A stretch of DNA of 64,000 nucleotides from Adiantum capillus-veneris. Taxonomy: Eukaryota > Streptophyta > Polypodiopsida > Polypodiales > Pteridaceae. Under the pieces are notes generated by a model. The model worked only from the letters and a program-made list of their open reading frames with translations, was not told the DNA's origin and did no database searches. The first letter of the stretch is position 1. Each line of letters starts with the position of its first letter. Shown in pieces: positions 21,156 through 30,229 of this stretch. The stretch covers positions 142,278,211 to 142,342,210 of the forward strand of contig CM043966.1 in NCBI GenBank assembly GCA_014529385.2, written 5' to 3'. Both the position numbers and the translations under genes were made by a program.

Positions 21156-23357
21156 CTAGTTTTCATTTGGTTCCATGTTACGGTTTTCTTTGTCGGTCTT
21201 TCCCTTTCTGGTATTGGTTCTAGTCTCCATTGTCTCGATTGAATCTGAATCATCCTCGAGGTCATTCATATACACGGGGTCATCTCTTGTTCCTATGTTT
21301 GTTTTGGAACTTGGCTTTGAATTTCCCGTATTCTGCGACCTCTTCCTTCGTGTCTTCTTTTTCTTTGCTTGGATAACTGACGTGGTATCTCTCTCTTCGA
21401 GGATATGGCCTGGCCCTTGAAGCATGGACCGTGTAATCGCATAAGCGGGTGCGACGGGTGGTATTGGCGATGTCACACTAGCAATTTCGACCAAATTTAG
21501 GGGTGTGATTTTAGGCGCATTTGGGTTATAAGGGCATTGGGCAATCAAGTGATCTATGCCACAACGATTACATGTGAGTATTGGCATTGCAGACGTGCTC
21601 CCTTGATTCATTTGCATCTGTGCAGCATTCTTTTGCAGCCTAATAGGGCACTCCGCTGCCCGATGTGGTCCACCACACTCGTAGCATTGAAGAGGTGGCC
21701 TCCTAGCCTGGGTGTTGATATTTTGACCTCTGGATGCGAGAGCAGCAGCATGATAAACCGGCTTGACTTGCCCCCAACAATCTTCCATGTAGTATATAGG
21801 ACACTCTTCCAATGTATCAAGTCCGTAGGCAATACTAGTGTCTATTTCCTCCTCACAGCCATCTGCATAAGCATTTGATGGCTCGCAACCCACTTGGTTC
21901 ATAGGGGCGACTCTTGGATGCGGGGGCTGCGGTCCTAGCACAGGAGGTGGTAGCGGTGTAGCTTGTACAACATTTTGAGGTCTAGGGACCATGTGTTGCG
22001 GTAGTTGCTCAACAGGTGGAGCAGGCATCAATACAGGAGCTCGAGGTGCATCCGTCCAGGCTACAGGTGGTCTATTTGCCATAATGCGTTTGATCATTAA
22101 ACAATCCTTAGCTTGGTGACCATACCTACCACATGCGTTGCAAGTTCCATTAAATTTTACTCTAAACGTAGGGCACTCACTAGTGCTATGTGGACCTAAG
22201 AAAATGGAACACCATTGTTGCTCCCTTCTTGGATACATGTGACTATTTTGAGGGGGTCGATTATCCTTAAGAGACTCTTGGATTGCCTTGGTGAGGTCTG
22301 TCAAGAATGTCTCAAATACCTTTGGCTCATTGGCAATGGGCTTTGCAGTCATGGGTTCATACTCAATGGCTTGTGAGCTAGTGGATCTCGTGTTAGTAGA
22401 CACCCTCATGCCTGCTATCATCAAGTTTTCCTCTAGTTGGATTGCATTGGCAGTGACATCTTCCCAGGTTGTGATACCTCTAATCACTAGTCCATTATAG
22501 ATTCCTTCATTCCTCAACCCTCGAATGAATCGATCAAGCAGTTGGTTATTGTTGAAGCGCTCATTTACAGGGCAGCGAGAGTTTAAGTGCTTTAGACGAC
22601 TAATGAAGTCCCTTACTGACTCTCCTTCCTTACGTTTGGCCTTCTGTAGATGAGATGCTACACCCCAAAGCACACCTTCTCGTATGTACTCCTTTAGAAA
22701 CAACCTTCGAAGGGTAGGGTAGATTGTTTTCTCGTCCACCCTTAGGGTTCTATACCAATCTCCAGCCTTCCCACTTAATGTCAAGCTTAAGGCATTGCAC
22801 TTATGTAGTTCATTGCGTTCCCCTAAGGAATCACATACTTGTTCAAACACTTCAATGTGTTTTCTAGCATCTTCGTCCCCATTGAATTTTTGCGTGAGTT
22901 TGGCAATTTGTACTACCTTACTTCTAGGCTCTCTATCAGATGCGTGACGCATATTTTCCGCGATAGATCGACCTATGGTTTGAGCAAACGCTGCCAAGTC
23001 ACCTATGTGAGGAGGCAGGGCCGGTGGAGGTACTCTTGGAATCATATGTGGGAGCGGGACGGGTACCGGTCTTGGCATATGTGTGGATGATGCAGGATAT
23101 GGAACATAACCGGGCATAGGTCCACTCGGATAAGGGCTAGGGAGCGGCACTCGAGGAGCATAAACAAGTGGTACAATTGGAGGTGTGGGGGCCATGTGTG
23201 CATAAGGGGCTAGAGGCACATACGGTCGAGGCCCCATATTAGGTACTACGACACTAGGTAGTGGCACTGCGCTAACCGTAGATGTCATCGGTACATTCTC
23301 TGTCAGGCTTATCCCTGGAGTGAGCACTGGGTTTTCCTTAATAGAGGGTTGAGCCAA
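21156..23357 (-). CDS. Element C gag with three zinc knuckles
   Basis: 733 codons. A Pro-rich N-terminus is followed by a retrotransposon gag core (KFNGDEDARKHIEVFEQVCDSLG, WYRTLRVDEK, KRKEGESVRDFISRLKHLNSRCPVNERFNNNQLLDRFIRGL). Three CCHC-like knuckles follow: CNACGRYGHQAKDC, CYECGGPHRAAEC and CNRCGIDHLIAQC. The C-terminus is basic (KKKKTRRKR). It forms the virus-like particle and binds RNA. It shares its frame with ORF1 upstream and the protease downstream, with a TAG at each boundary. Confidence 0.88.
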   Translation of the reverse strand: MAQPSIKENPVLTPGISLTENVPMTSTVSAVPLPSVVVPNMGPRPYVPLAPYAHMAPTPPIVPLVYAPRVPLPSPYPSGPMPGYVPYPASSTHMPRPVPVPLPHMIPRVPPPALPPHIGDLAAFAQTIGRSIAENMRHASDREPRSKVVQIAKLTQKFNGDEDARKHIEVFEQVCDSLGERNELHKCNALSLTLSGKAGDWYRTLRVDEKTIYPTLRRLFLKEYIREGVLWGVASHLQKAKRKEGESVRDFISRLKHLNSRCPVNERFNNNQLLDRFIRGLRNEGIYNGLVIRGITTWEDVTANAIQLEENLMIAGMRVSTNTRSTSSQAIEYEPMTAKPIANEPKVFETFLTDLTKAIQESLKDNRPPQNSHMYPRREQQWCSIFLGPHSTSECPTFRVKFNGTCNACGRYGHQAKDCLMIKRIMANRPPVAWTDAPRAPVLMPAPPVEQLPQHMVPRPQNVVQATPLPPPVLGPQPPHPRVAPMNQVGCEPSNAYADGCEEEIDTSIAYGLDTLEECPIYYMEDCWGQVKPVYHAAALASRGQNINTQARRPPLQCYECGGPHRAAECPIRLQKNAAQMQMNQGSTSAMPILTCNRCGIDHLIAQCPYNPNAPKITPLNLVEIASVTSPIPPVAPAYAITRSMLQGPGHILEERDTTSVIQAKKKKTRRKRSQNTGNSKPSSKTNIGTRDDPVYMNDLEDDSDSIETMETRTNTRKGKTDKENRNMEPNEN

Positions 23358-23387
23358 GTTAGGGAAGCTAAAGTTGTCGCTCGGAGG

Positions 23388-24266
23388 CTAAGATTGCATA
23401 GAGACCCCAGGTGAAATGACGTAAGATGGGTCCATGGGGCTCATTAGAGGAGTCTCCATTTGTGATAGAGTAGGCTGTTGAGCCTTGCTCGTATCCAGAA
23501 ATCTCATGGGGCCAATTGAGAGTATATTCACCCCTCGGTTTTGCCTTTCTGATTGAATAATGCCATGGATAACATTACAGATCATTTTCTGTTGATCTTC
23601 GATGCTCGTGGCACTAGAGGTGGATTGTACAATCTCTATCCATCCTACATGGTAGGCGTGGCCAGAGTGTAGATCCGTCAACACCTCAGTGTGGAGGTCG
23701 TATGTCCAATGATCATTAATGAACAATCCTTCTAGAGTCGACGTGTTAACGGTTTCTTGTGAGGTAGAAGCAATGTTGCTCCCCGTGGTTTTACTTGTCA
23801 CCAACGGTACTCTAGAGGAAACTTCTGAAGGAGGCAGCTCAACAGGGCCTTCTTGGTAAGAAGTTGGCAGGATATCCACATGGACACTCTTTGGGGGTGT
23901 GGGGTCCACGTGCGATGTGAAAGGAGAGTCCACTTCCCCACCCCCTTCGTGTGCTTCATTTGCATCAGGTTCCGAGCGAGTAGCTCTACCTAATGTTTCC
24001 ATGAAACGGCTAAACATACTAGTACTAGGCTGTGGAGCTTCGGGAGGTGCATGGCCTTCTCTCTTAGTGTTTTGGGTAGGGTATGCTTCCATGATTTCTG
24101 ACTCGGAGGAGGAATCACTAGCGGCTATTTTAGGGTCTTGGGTGGTGCTACCTTGTGTCCCCGCTGAGGGTCTAGATCCTATCGTGGATGGGTAATGGGT
24201 GTCCGTATGAACAGAGGCACCCTCAATATGCTCGTGTTCTAGCACCCGCCCAGAGCGTAAGTGCAT
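23388..24266 (-). CDS. Element C ORF1, N-terminal gag-like extension
   Basis: 292 codons from an ATG (MHLRSGRVLEHEH). Low-complexity, Ser/Thr/Pro-rich, with no domain I recognise. It is in frame with gag and ends at TAG (23388-23390), followed by 10 codons before the next methionine-like start. It may be the true N-terminus of gag cut off by a mutation, or a separate leader protein. I cannot tell which. Confidence 0.65.
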   Translation of the reverse strand: MHLRSGRVLEHEHIEGASVHTDTHYPSTIGSRPSAGTQGSTTQDPKIAASDSSSESEIMEAYPTQNTKREGHAPPEAPQPSTSMFSRFMETLGRATRSEPDANEAHEGGGEVDSPFTSHVDPTPPKSVHVDILPTSYQEGPVELPPSEVSSRVPLVTSKTTGSNIASTSQETVNTSTLEGLFINDHWTYDLHTEVLTDLHSGHAYHVGWIEIVQSTSSATSIEDQQKMICNVIHGIIQSERQNRGVNILSIGPMRFLDTSKAQQPTLSQMETPLMSPMDPSYVISPGVSMQS

Positions 24267-25289
24267 GTGCTTTTGATACCCTAAGGTGTCAAAAAGCTAC
24301 TCTAGGAGGCCTTGTGACTAGTTTTTAGCGTGTTTTTTGTTTGTTTTTTTGCTAGATTTTTTAGAGCGTGTCGTGGAATGGGTCGTGTGATAGCTCGAAA
24401 TGAGCGTATCGGTCAGAGGGTCGTGCCGTGCTTTAGAGCCCTCCGTTTGGTCACTCTATGCCCTCGGAATCCCTAAAACTGTCAATTTCCAGTAGGGAAC
24501 TAGGCCCAAACTAGAAAGTCTAAGGGTGCAAGTGGGAAGAGAAGGGAGGAGAGTGGAGGACTTGTCCCACATGCTCTCATCCTCTCTTGAGGGAGTAGGG
24601 TATATATATAAGAGTGAGTTTAGTATATATCATAAGAATGAGGACTGAGGCTTGGGCCTGGGCTCGGGCTTGAGGAACCGATCTCGATCTATCTTTTATA
24701 CAGACCAACCCGTACGTTTTTATAACTCACGTTTTTTATTTTCGAAAATTTAACCTCCCACTCACTCGCGTTTTTATTTTTTGGATTTTTTTTTTCACAA
24801 AATTTTTTTTAAAAATATATATATATAAATATTTTTTAACATTTTTTTTAATTTTTTTTTTGGAGATATTATTTGGTACGCGTTTTGGTGCGCGTTGACC
24901 TCACCTACCTATTTACTATCCCACCTACCTACTGACCTGCTAATCAGTGGTTCACCTAATTACTAATCTACTTAATTAACTAACTGTGCGCCTAACTGTG
25001 CACAAACCAGAAAACACAGAAAATGCAGAAATTGAAACACAGAAAACGCAAAAAACGCAAGAAAACACAGTGAAAACACAGAAAACGCAAAAACACAAGA
25101 AATGCTAACTGTGTGACTAATGCTAATTGTGTGCAAACAGAAAAACAGAATTTTGCTAACTGTCTAACTAATACTAAATGTACGCAGCAGAAAAACAGAC
25201 AATGCTAACTTCCTCTCTCTCTTCTTTCCTACTGCAAACCACTCATACAAGAAGCACAAAGTGCCTCTTGGGCTTAGTGCAGGGCTATT
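24267..25289 (-). other. Element C 5' leader
   Basis: Non-coding. It has T-rich and A-rich runs (24780-24870) and a region of repeated AAAACACAGAAAACGCAAAA-like units on the plus strand (about 25010-25110). Packaging or dimer signals would be expected here but I cannot name any. Confidence 0.6.
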
Positions 25290-25306
25290 CCCCGGCAGCG
25301 GCGCCA
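25290..25306 (-). other. Element C primer-binding site
   Basis: TGGCGCCGCTGCCGGGG on the minus strand, four bases after the 5' LTR. This sequence class is the one used by Athila/Tat-type plant gypsy elements (tRNA-Asp type, from recall). The same site follows the LTR of element E. Confidence 0.88.
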
Positions 25307-25310
25307 AAAA

Positions 25311-25563
25311 TGTGCGCTCCTTGCCGCACTGTCGAAGCAAGGGACTTGCCGATACACCGTGTACGAGCCGCAGACGGCTCCAAGCACACAACTAGTTTAA
25401 CTAGTAAGCTCAAAGAGGGCAATGGTGTGTCACTCACCGCCTTATGCTCCTGCCGTAGAGGATTCCTCGCCGCGAAGAAGAGGGAGACGCCGCTACGCCA
25501 CGCTCAACCGCCTCGCCGCCATCGTGCCGCCGCAACGCTCGATCGCACACACACTCTCACACA

Positions 25564-25601
<38 letters not shown>

Positions 25602-25908
25602 CACACACAAGGAGATGGTGAAGGAGAAGGTGGAGATGGAGCAAGAGCAGCTTCTATTGCACAATGAGAGAATGACTCAATTTTAGGTTTAATTGGCTTT
25701 TATGTGAGCTCGCCCCATTCACACTTGGGCGCCCATGCTTAGCCAACTAACCCTAGCATGTTCGTGTTAGAGTGCGCCTCTCATCGGCGATCACTCTACC
25801 TTTCCCTATTGGACCGACAAGCCCGGTGCCTGACTCTACTTAAATAAATAATACGGTTACAGTGTCCGTCGTAGGCGATAGGGTGTCCGTGAGCCATGAG
25901 GGTTAACA
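25311..25908 (-). repeat. Element C 5' LTR
   Basis: 598 bp, starting TGTTAACCCTC and ending GGAGCGCACA on the minus strand. It contains a CT microsatellite (about 25565-25599) longer than in the 3' LTR. Confidence 0.95.
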
Positions 25909-26378
25909 ACGGGTCCACCCAAGAAGCGTGATAGTGTATTTAATGTGTAAGTTGCTATTGTACCCTCTTGTGACATTCCATTGTGAAAAACTATTATCGG
26001 AAACTCGCAAATCTTTGAAAGGTACTGTGCTAGGGCCGCATCCCTTCCACGATACTCTCGAGTCCGCCATCGAAGGAAGTCATCCTTGTCAGCAATCCAA
26101 GACTGCACATATCATGTCTGAGTAAGTGACACACACACACACACACACACAGAGTTACCATGAAGCTCTCATCCTGCAAAAAGAGGTTTTCCTGCCAACA
26201 GGTCCACAGATGTAGTTGACTCTTGACATGAATGGTTAAACCAATCCTCCACTTCTTTGTGACTTGTTGATGGTCTTAGGCTATGTCTTATTGCTTGGAA
26301 GGTGGCTTCATCCGGTAGTGTCTCCTTGTATTTTTCAACTTTCTCAAAGCAACTTCGGAGGCATTCCATTGGATTACT
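25909..26378 (-). pseudogene. Gene Y, 5' exon and upstream part of last exon
   Basis: Minus-strand unknown protein. The 5' exon (26378-26159) reads MECLRSCFEKVEKYKETLPD and EVEDWFNH, then after a one- or two-base shift HLWTCWQENLFLQDESFM. The intron is 26158-26103 (GTAACT...GTGCAG), short and containing a GT run. The next exon, from 26102, reads SWIADKDDFLRW, then VFHN, TLNTLSRFLGGPV, and reaches the element C target site at 25909. The same HN-to-FL spacing occurs in gene X, so Y and X look paralogous. Upstream sequence is cut by element G. The ACGGG at 25909-25913 is the right target duplication of C. Confidence 0.6.
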
Positions 26379-26923
26379 ACGCCCCAGTTTCTAGGCGCGT
26401 CGGGGAGGGGGCCCGACGGGGATTCATACCCGCACGCAGCCGAGGGAACTTCTGTCTTCAAGGGGCCCGGCGGGGATTTAGACCCGCGCGCGGCCGAGGG
26501 GACTTCTACCTTCAAGGGCCCGGCGGGGATTTATACCCGCGCGCAGCCAAGGGACCAAGGTGTTGCTTCAAGGGGTCCTGGCACGGACGGCACCGGCTCA
26601 GGAGGGCCCGGCTCGGACGGGACCGGCTCGGGTCAAGTTGCCTTCTCGGGGGGCCCGGCTCGGACGGGGCCGGCTCGGGCGTGGTTGCGTTCCATGGGTC
26701 GACGGCCGTTTGCGTTTCGCGGGTCTTCGCGGGTCTCGCGTCTCGGGTCCCTAGCCCCACGTAGCCTCAGGCTCCGCCGCACCGCCGACGGGTCATAGCG
26801 TGCCCCGGGGAACCTTGCGTGGAGTCCCCACGGTGCGCGAGTGCGTGGAGTGAGGCTAACGTGCCTAGGTGGGGGGTCCCCTCCCGTGGCCGGTCTTCGG
26901 GAGGCTCATACCCCTTATATACA
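26379..26923 (-). repeat. Element G 3' LTR
   Basis: Pairs with 27871-28417, with only about four substitutions seen. Its inner end retains TGTATATAAGGGG on the minus strand. The outer end reads TACTACGCC where the other copy has TGTGACGCC. Confidence 0.8.
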
Positions 26924-27855
26924 CCCCCGTTTGAAGAGAGTTCGACGACCGCGTCGAACGTGGAAAAAGAGTGCTCGGCTATGCATGAGGCCGTGGGGAC
27001 AAAGGGGTGCATATAAGTGCAAGTGAGCAAAAACTGTTCCCAAAATGCAAGTAAATCGGCATGCTTTGTTTTTGTCATTTTTGAAATGAGTGAGTGAGTA
27101 TTTTTGGGGTTTTGGCAGAAGGCTGAAAAAGTATGCTTTGAACACCCAAGTAGAATTCCCCGTACTTGAGCGTTCCCCGAATAGGTAACCCAGTGTGCGC
27201 GGAGCCACCTACTGCGTTGGTCCACGCGGAGGCTTCTTGAAAGCCGAATCTGAAATAGCGTTCCGTCGCAATGCAGCACTTGCGAGTTGGTCCCTGTTTG
27301 GACGTCGTTTGGAGGGCATAGCTCGGGGCCCTGTGGTCTCTTTGTAGACTTGAATGGGTCTTTAGCTCAGCATGGGCCACAAAACGTGGCCGGGGCGCGA
27401 CGAACACCGTTGGCTTGGTTCGTCGCGTTTTTGCAGTTTCTCTTTTTTTTGTCATAAAGAGCCCTGTCTGGCTCGCATCTGCCTTTTCTTCATGGGGAGA
27501 GCCCTGTCTGGCTCACATCTTTGCTTTTTGTGTCATGGTGGTGCCCGGCTCGGATCGGGGCCGGCGCGGGTCACGGGTGACGGCCCGTTGTTTGGACGCG
27601 TCACGAAGAGCCCTGTCTGGCTCGCATCGTTCCTTTTCCTCATGGAGGTGCCCGGCTCAGATCGGGGCCGGCGCGGGTCACGAGTGACGGCCCGGTGTTC
27701 AGGGAACGCGTCACGGGGCGGAGGGCGTGTGGTTGCTTTCTGGAGCTCTCTTCACCAGGATTTTGACGACCCGGGCCATTGCGGTTGGAGTCGTCGTGAG
27801 TATCGTGCGCGTCGGGCACGTTAGTCTTCGGCTCGTTTCAAGGAGCTCGTTCTGG
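26924..27855. other. Element G interior, non-coding with internal repeats
   Basis: It contains GAGCCCTGTCTGGCTC-type units three times (about 27461, 27502, 27608), each able to form a short hairpin. It also has two copies of a segment with GGATCGGGGCCGGCGCGGGT-like and GTGACGGCCCG sequence (about 27540-27595 and 27650-27695). No retroelement protein. Confidence 0.6.
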
Positions 27856-27856
27856 A

Positions 27857-27868
27857 GCTCTGATACCA
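27857..27868 (-). other. Element G primer-binding site (initiator Met type)
   Basis: TGGTATCAGAGC on the minus strand, two bases after the LTR end. This is the widespread plant LTR-element site complementary to initiator tRNA-Met. Confidence 0.85.
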
Positions 27869-27870
27869 AG

Positions 27871-28417
27871 TGTGACGCCCCAGTTTCTGGGCGCGTCGGG
27901 GAGGGGGCCCGGCGGGGATTCATACCCGCACGCAGCCGAGGGAACTTCTGTCTTCAAGGGGCCCGGCAGGGATTTAGACCCGCGCGCGGCCGAGGGGACT
28001 TCTACCTTCAAGGGCCCGGCGGGGATTTATACCCGCGCGCAGCCAAGGGACCAAGGTGTTGCTTCAAGGGGTCCTGGCACGGACGGCACCGGCTCAGGAG
28101 GGCCCGGCTCGGACGGGACCGGCTCGGGTCAAGTTGCCTTCTCGGGGGGCCCGGCTCGGACGGGGCCGGCTCGGGCGTGGTTGCGTTCCATGGGTCGACG
28201 GCCGTTTGCGTTTCGCGGGTCTTCGCGGGTCTCGCGTCTCGGGTCCCTAGCCCCACGTAGCCTCAGGCTCCGCCGCACCGCCGACGGGTCATAGCGTGCC
28301 CCGGGGAACCTTGCGTGGAGTCCCCACGGTGCGCGAGTGCGTGGAGTGAGGCTAACGTGCCTAGGTGGGGGGTCCCCTCCCGTGGTCGGTCTTCGGGAGG
28401 CTCATACCCCTTATATA
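27871..28417 (-). repeat. Element G 5' LTR
   Basis: Direct repeat of 26379-26923. Its inner end (TGTGACGCC on the plus strand) is complete and abuts the PBS; its outer end stops at TTATATA, short of the TACA seen at the inner end of the other copy. Confidence 0.8.
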
Positions 28418-28423
28418 TCTCTT

Positions 28424-29166
28424 GCCAGATGGGGACTCTGTTGCTGACACTATTGCAGTTGTATGTGCGGAGGTCCTGGCAGCAGAGCAGTTGCACATGG
28501 CTGATGAAGAATTCCAAGCCACGCAAGCCAAGGTTGAGGCTGCTAGGATGCCTATGCCATTATGCAACCTCCCATCTGATGATCCAAAGTTCGTATCTGT
28601 GGTGCATGGGAGCATTGACTTGGATGCAAAGGGCAACAAGGAGGAGGAGGACAAGGAGCAAGAGGTAAACTGTATCCTAAATTTCATGTTACTATTTTAT
28701 CCTTCATTGTCTTTTTTCTCAACCTTCATCGGTTTATGACAGGATGTCGTGGAGGTTGATGATTTTGCTGCAAGGACGGATGGCAAGCGGATGGGCTTTG
28801 GACCTCAAGCTTCCCTTTGCGCATTACCTAGGACAACTCCCCCCTGGTGATGTGGCCATTATCCATAATGAATTTACTCCCCAAGCCCATTTTATGACTT
28901 GGTCTTTAAAAGCTTTGAGTAAGTTTTTGTGTTTGAGCACCATTGCTCAAACTGCGCATCAAGTGTTCCTAGTGCGTAGATCCCTTGTATGCACAGCGTT
29001 TGGTACTGGCTTTCGTGGTAAAGTGCTTGCCAAGATAGGGATACATGCTTCCATTGGCTCAACTGACCCAAAGGCCATAGCGCAGTCCCTCTTGACTGGG
29101 GAGTTGCCTTACGCGCAAAATAGGCGCCAAATAGTCAAAAAAATTATGAACTCCTTAAAGACATGA
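28424..29166 (+). pseudogene. Gene X, paralogue of Y (unknown protein)
   Basis: Spliced plus-strand gene, truncated upstream by element G. Exon 1 (28424-28664) reads LPDGDSVADTIAVVCAEVLA, MPLCNLPSDDPKFVSVVHG, ending in an acidic run (KEEEDKEQE). The intron is 28665-28742 (GTAAAC...TGACAG). Exon 2 gives IIHNEF, FMTWSLKALSKFL, VFLVRRSLV, DPKAIAQSLL and ends NSLKT. The first part of exon 2 reads best in one frame (EVDDFAARTDGKRMGFGPQ) and the rest in another. A six-C run at 28839-28844 is a likely site of a one-base indel. Spacing from HN to FL (22 residues) and the next 26 residues equals that in Y. Function unknown. Confidence 0.6.
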
Positions 29167-29299
29167 TGTAAAATCACCGTTTTGGAAGTAATAAAAAATA
29201 TTTGAAATTGTCTCTCTATCTTGCAAATTCTTTTGAATGTGATTTGTCAGTCTTGAAAATTGTTTCAATTGGTGATATGAAAATTGTTTTGATTAGTGA

Positions 29300-30114
29300 C
29301 TTTATGATTTCAAGTTCTGTATGTAATTTCAGTCAATTTCTGTAAATTTAGGTATTTTATGTTCCCTAGGGGGTAGATAAGCCTACCAAGGGCCAAAAAA
29401 AGCCTGGCCACAAGGGCGCGCAAATGGCCCATCCATCAGTTTTGGATGGGCCATTTGCGCGCCCTTGTGGCCAGGCTTTATTTTGCTCCTGGTAGGCTTA
29501 TCTACCCCCTAGGATACTTACAAAGCACACATTTATTGAAATGAATTGGTTTTGCATCATTAATTTAGAAGCACCCTTTCTATGGCAATTTCAGCATATG
29601 TTCACACTCAAGGACACTAGAAAAGGTGAAATCAATTATGAAATAAAGTTTCGAGCACACTATCACTTGCTTTAGCTCTACCTAGTACACCCCTGCACCA
29701 AAAAGTCCAATAACATTGGACATTTGAAATCTCCAAATTAATGTTGCATAGACACTTGGTTTCACAATATGTTATTTTTTTTTATATCCTATAGGGAATT
29801 CAAAGCTTGAAATGGCCAAAAAAGGGTGTCCACAAGGATCCATGTAAAATAATGTTGCAAAACCAATAGGTTTTAGTAAATTTGTGCTTTTTAAGTACCC
29901 TTGGGGGTAGATAAACCTACAAGGGGCAAAAAAAAGCCTGGCCACAAGGGCGTGCAAATGGCCCATCCATCAGTTTTGGATGGGCCATTTGCGCGCCCTT
30001 GTGGCCAGGCTTTTTTTTGCCCCTTATAGGCTTATCTACCCCCAAGGGTACTTAAAAAGCACAAATTTACTGAAATTGACTGAAATTACATACAGAACTT
30101 GAAATTACAAAGTC
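29300..30114. repeat. Two large foldback hairpins in inverted context
   Basis: Hairpin 1 spans 29366-29512 and hairpin 2 spans 29886-30060. Each has arms of about 70-85 bp with a seven-base loop (TCAGTTT) and shares the core GATAA-CCTAC, GCCTGGCCACAAGGGCG and AAATGGCCCATCCA. The outer sequence 29303-29355 is the reverse complement of 30061-30114 with few differences. They lie between the convergent ends of gene X and the histone-like gene. This is a foldback MITE family, or one larger inverted structure. Transcripts would form long double-stranded stems. Confidence 0.85.
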
Positions 30115-30229
30115 ATTTCATTACAAAGATAATAGACACAGTAGACACAACTGTTGAGTATATTGTCATTGGAAAGTCAAATCATTACAAAGATAAGGGT
30201 GTGCAATACAAAAAGAGGGGTAACTTCGG

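Larger units (their letters stand above)
12421..25908 (-). mobile_element. Full-length Ty3/gypsy element C
   Basis: 13,488 bp with two nearly identical LTRs, a 5-bp target duplication (ACGGG), a primer-binding site next to the 5' LTR and a polypurine tract next to the 3' LTR. The order from 5' to 3' on the minus strand is LTR, PBS, leader, ORF1, gag, protease, RT, RNase H, integrase, C-terminal second protease, small ORF, PPT, LTR. The RT-RNase H-IN order makes it gypsy. Few LTR differences suggest recent insertion, yet the reading frame carries three in-frame stops and two one-base shifts, and the RT active site is altered, so it cannot move on its own as read. Confidence 0.95.
26379..28417 (-). 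mobile_element. Short GC-rich LTR element G (TRIM-like)
   Basis: About 2.04 kb: two nearly identical direct repeats of about 546 bp around a 947-bp interior. On the minus strand the right repeat ends GGCGTCACA and is followed by CT then TGGTATCAGAGC, the classical initiator-Met primer site. The left repeat is preceded by a G-rich tract ending AAACGGGGGTG. No gag or pol is present; the long frames in all directions are by-products of high GC content. The composition is far richer in GC than the neighbours. No target duplication is visible, and both outer ends lack the last few LTR bases. Confidence 0.75.

Noticed and set aside
26264-28410. Long open frames on both strands in the GC-rich element G
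   Set aside because: They occur in several frames at once, are duplicated with the LTRs, and have low-complexity Gly/Arg/Pro composition. This is an effect of high GC.
28743-28850. A single definite frameshift site in gene X
   Set aside because: Two readings of exon 2 are plausible (indel in the C run, or a different frame from the exon start). I could not choose between them without transcripts.
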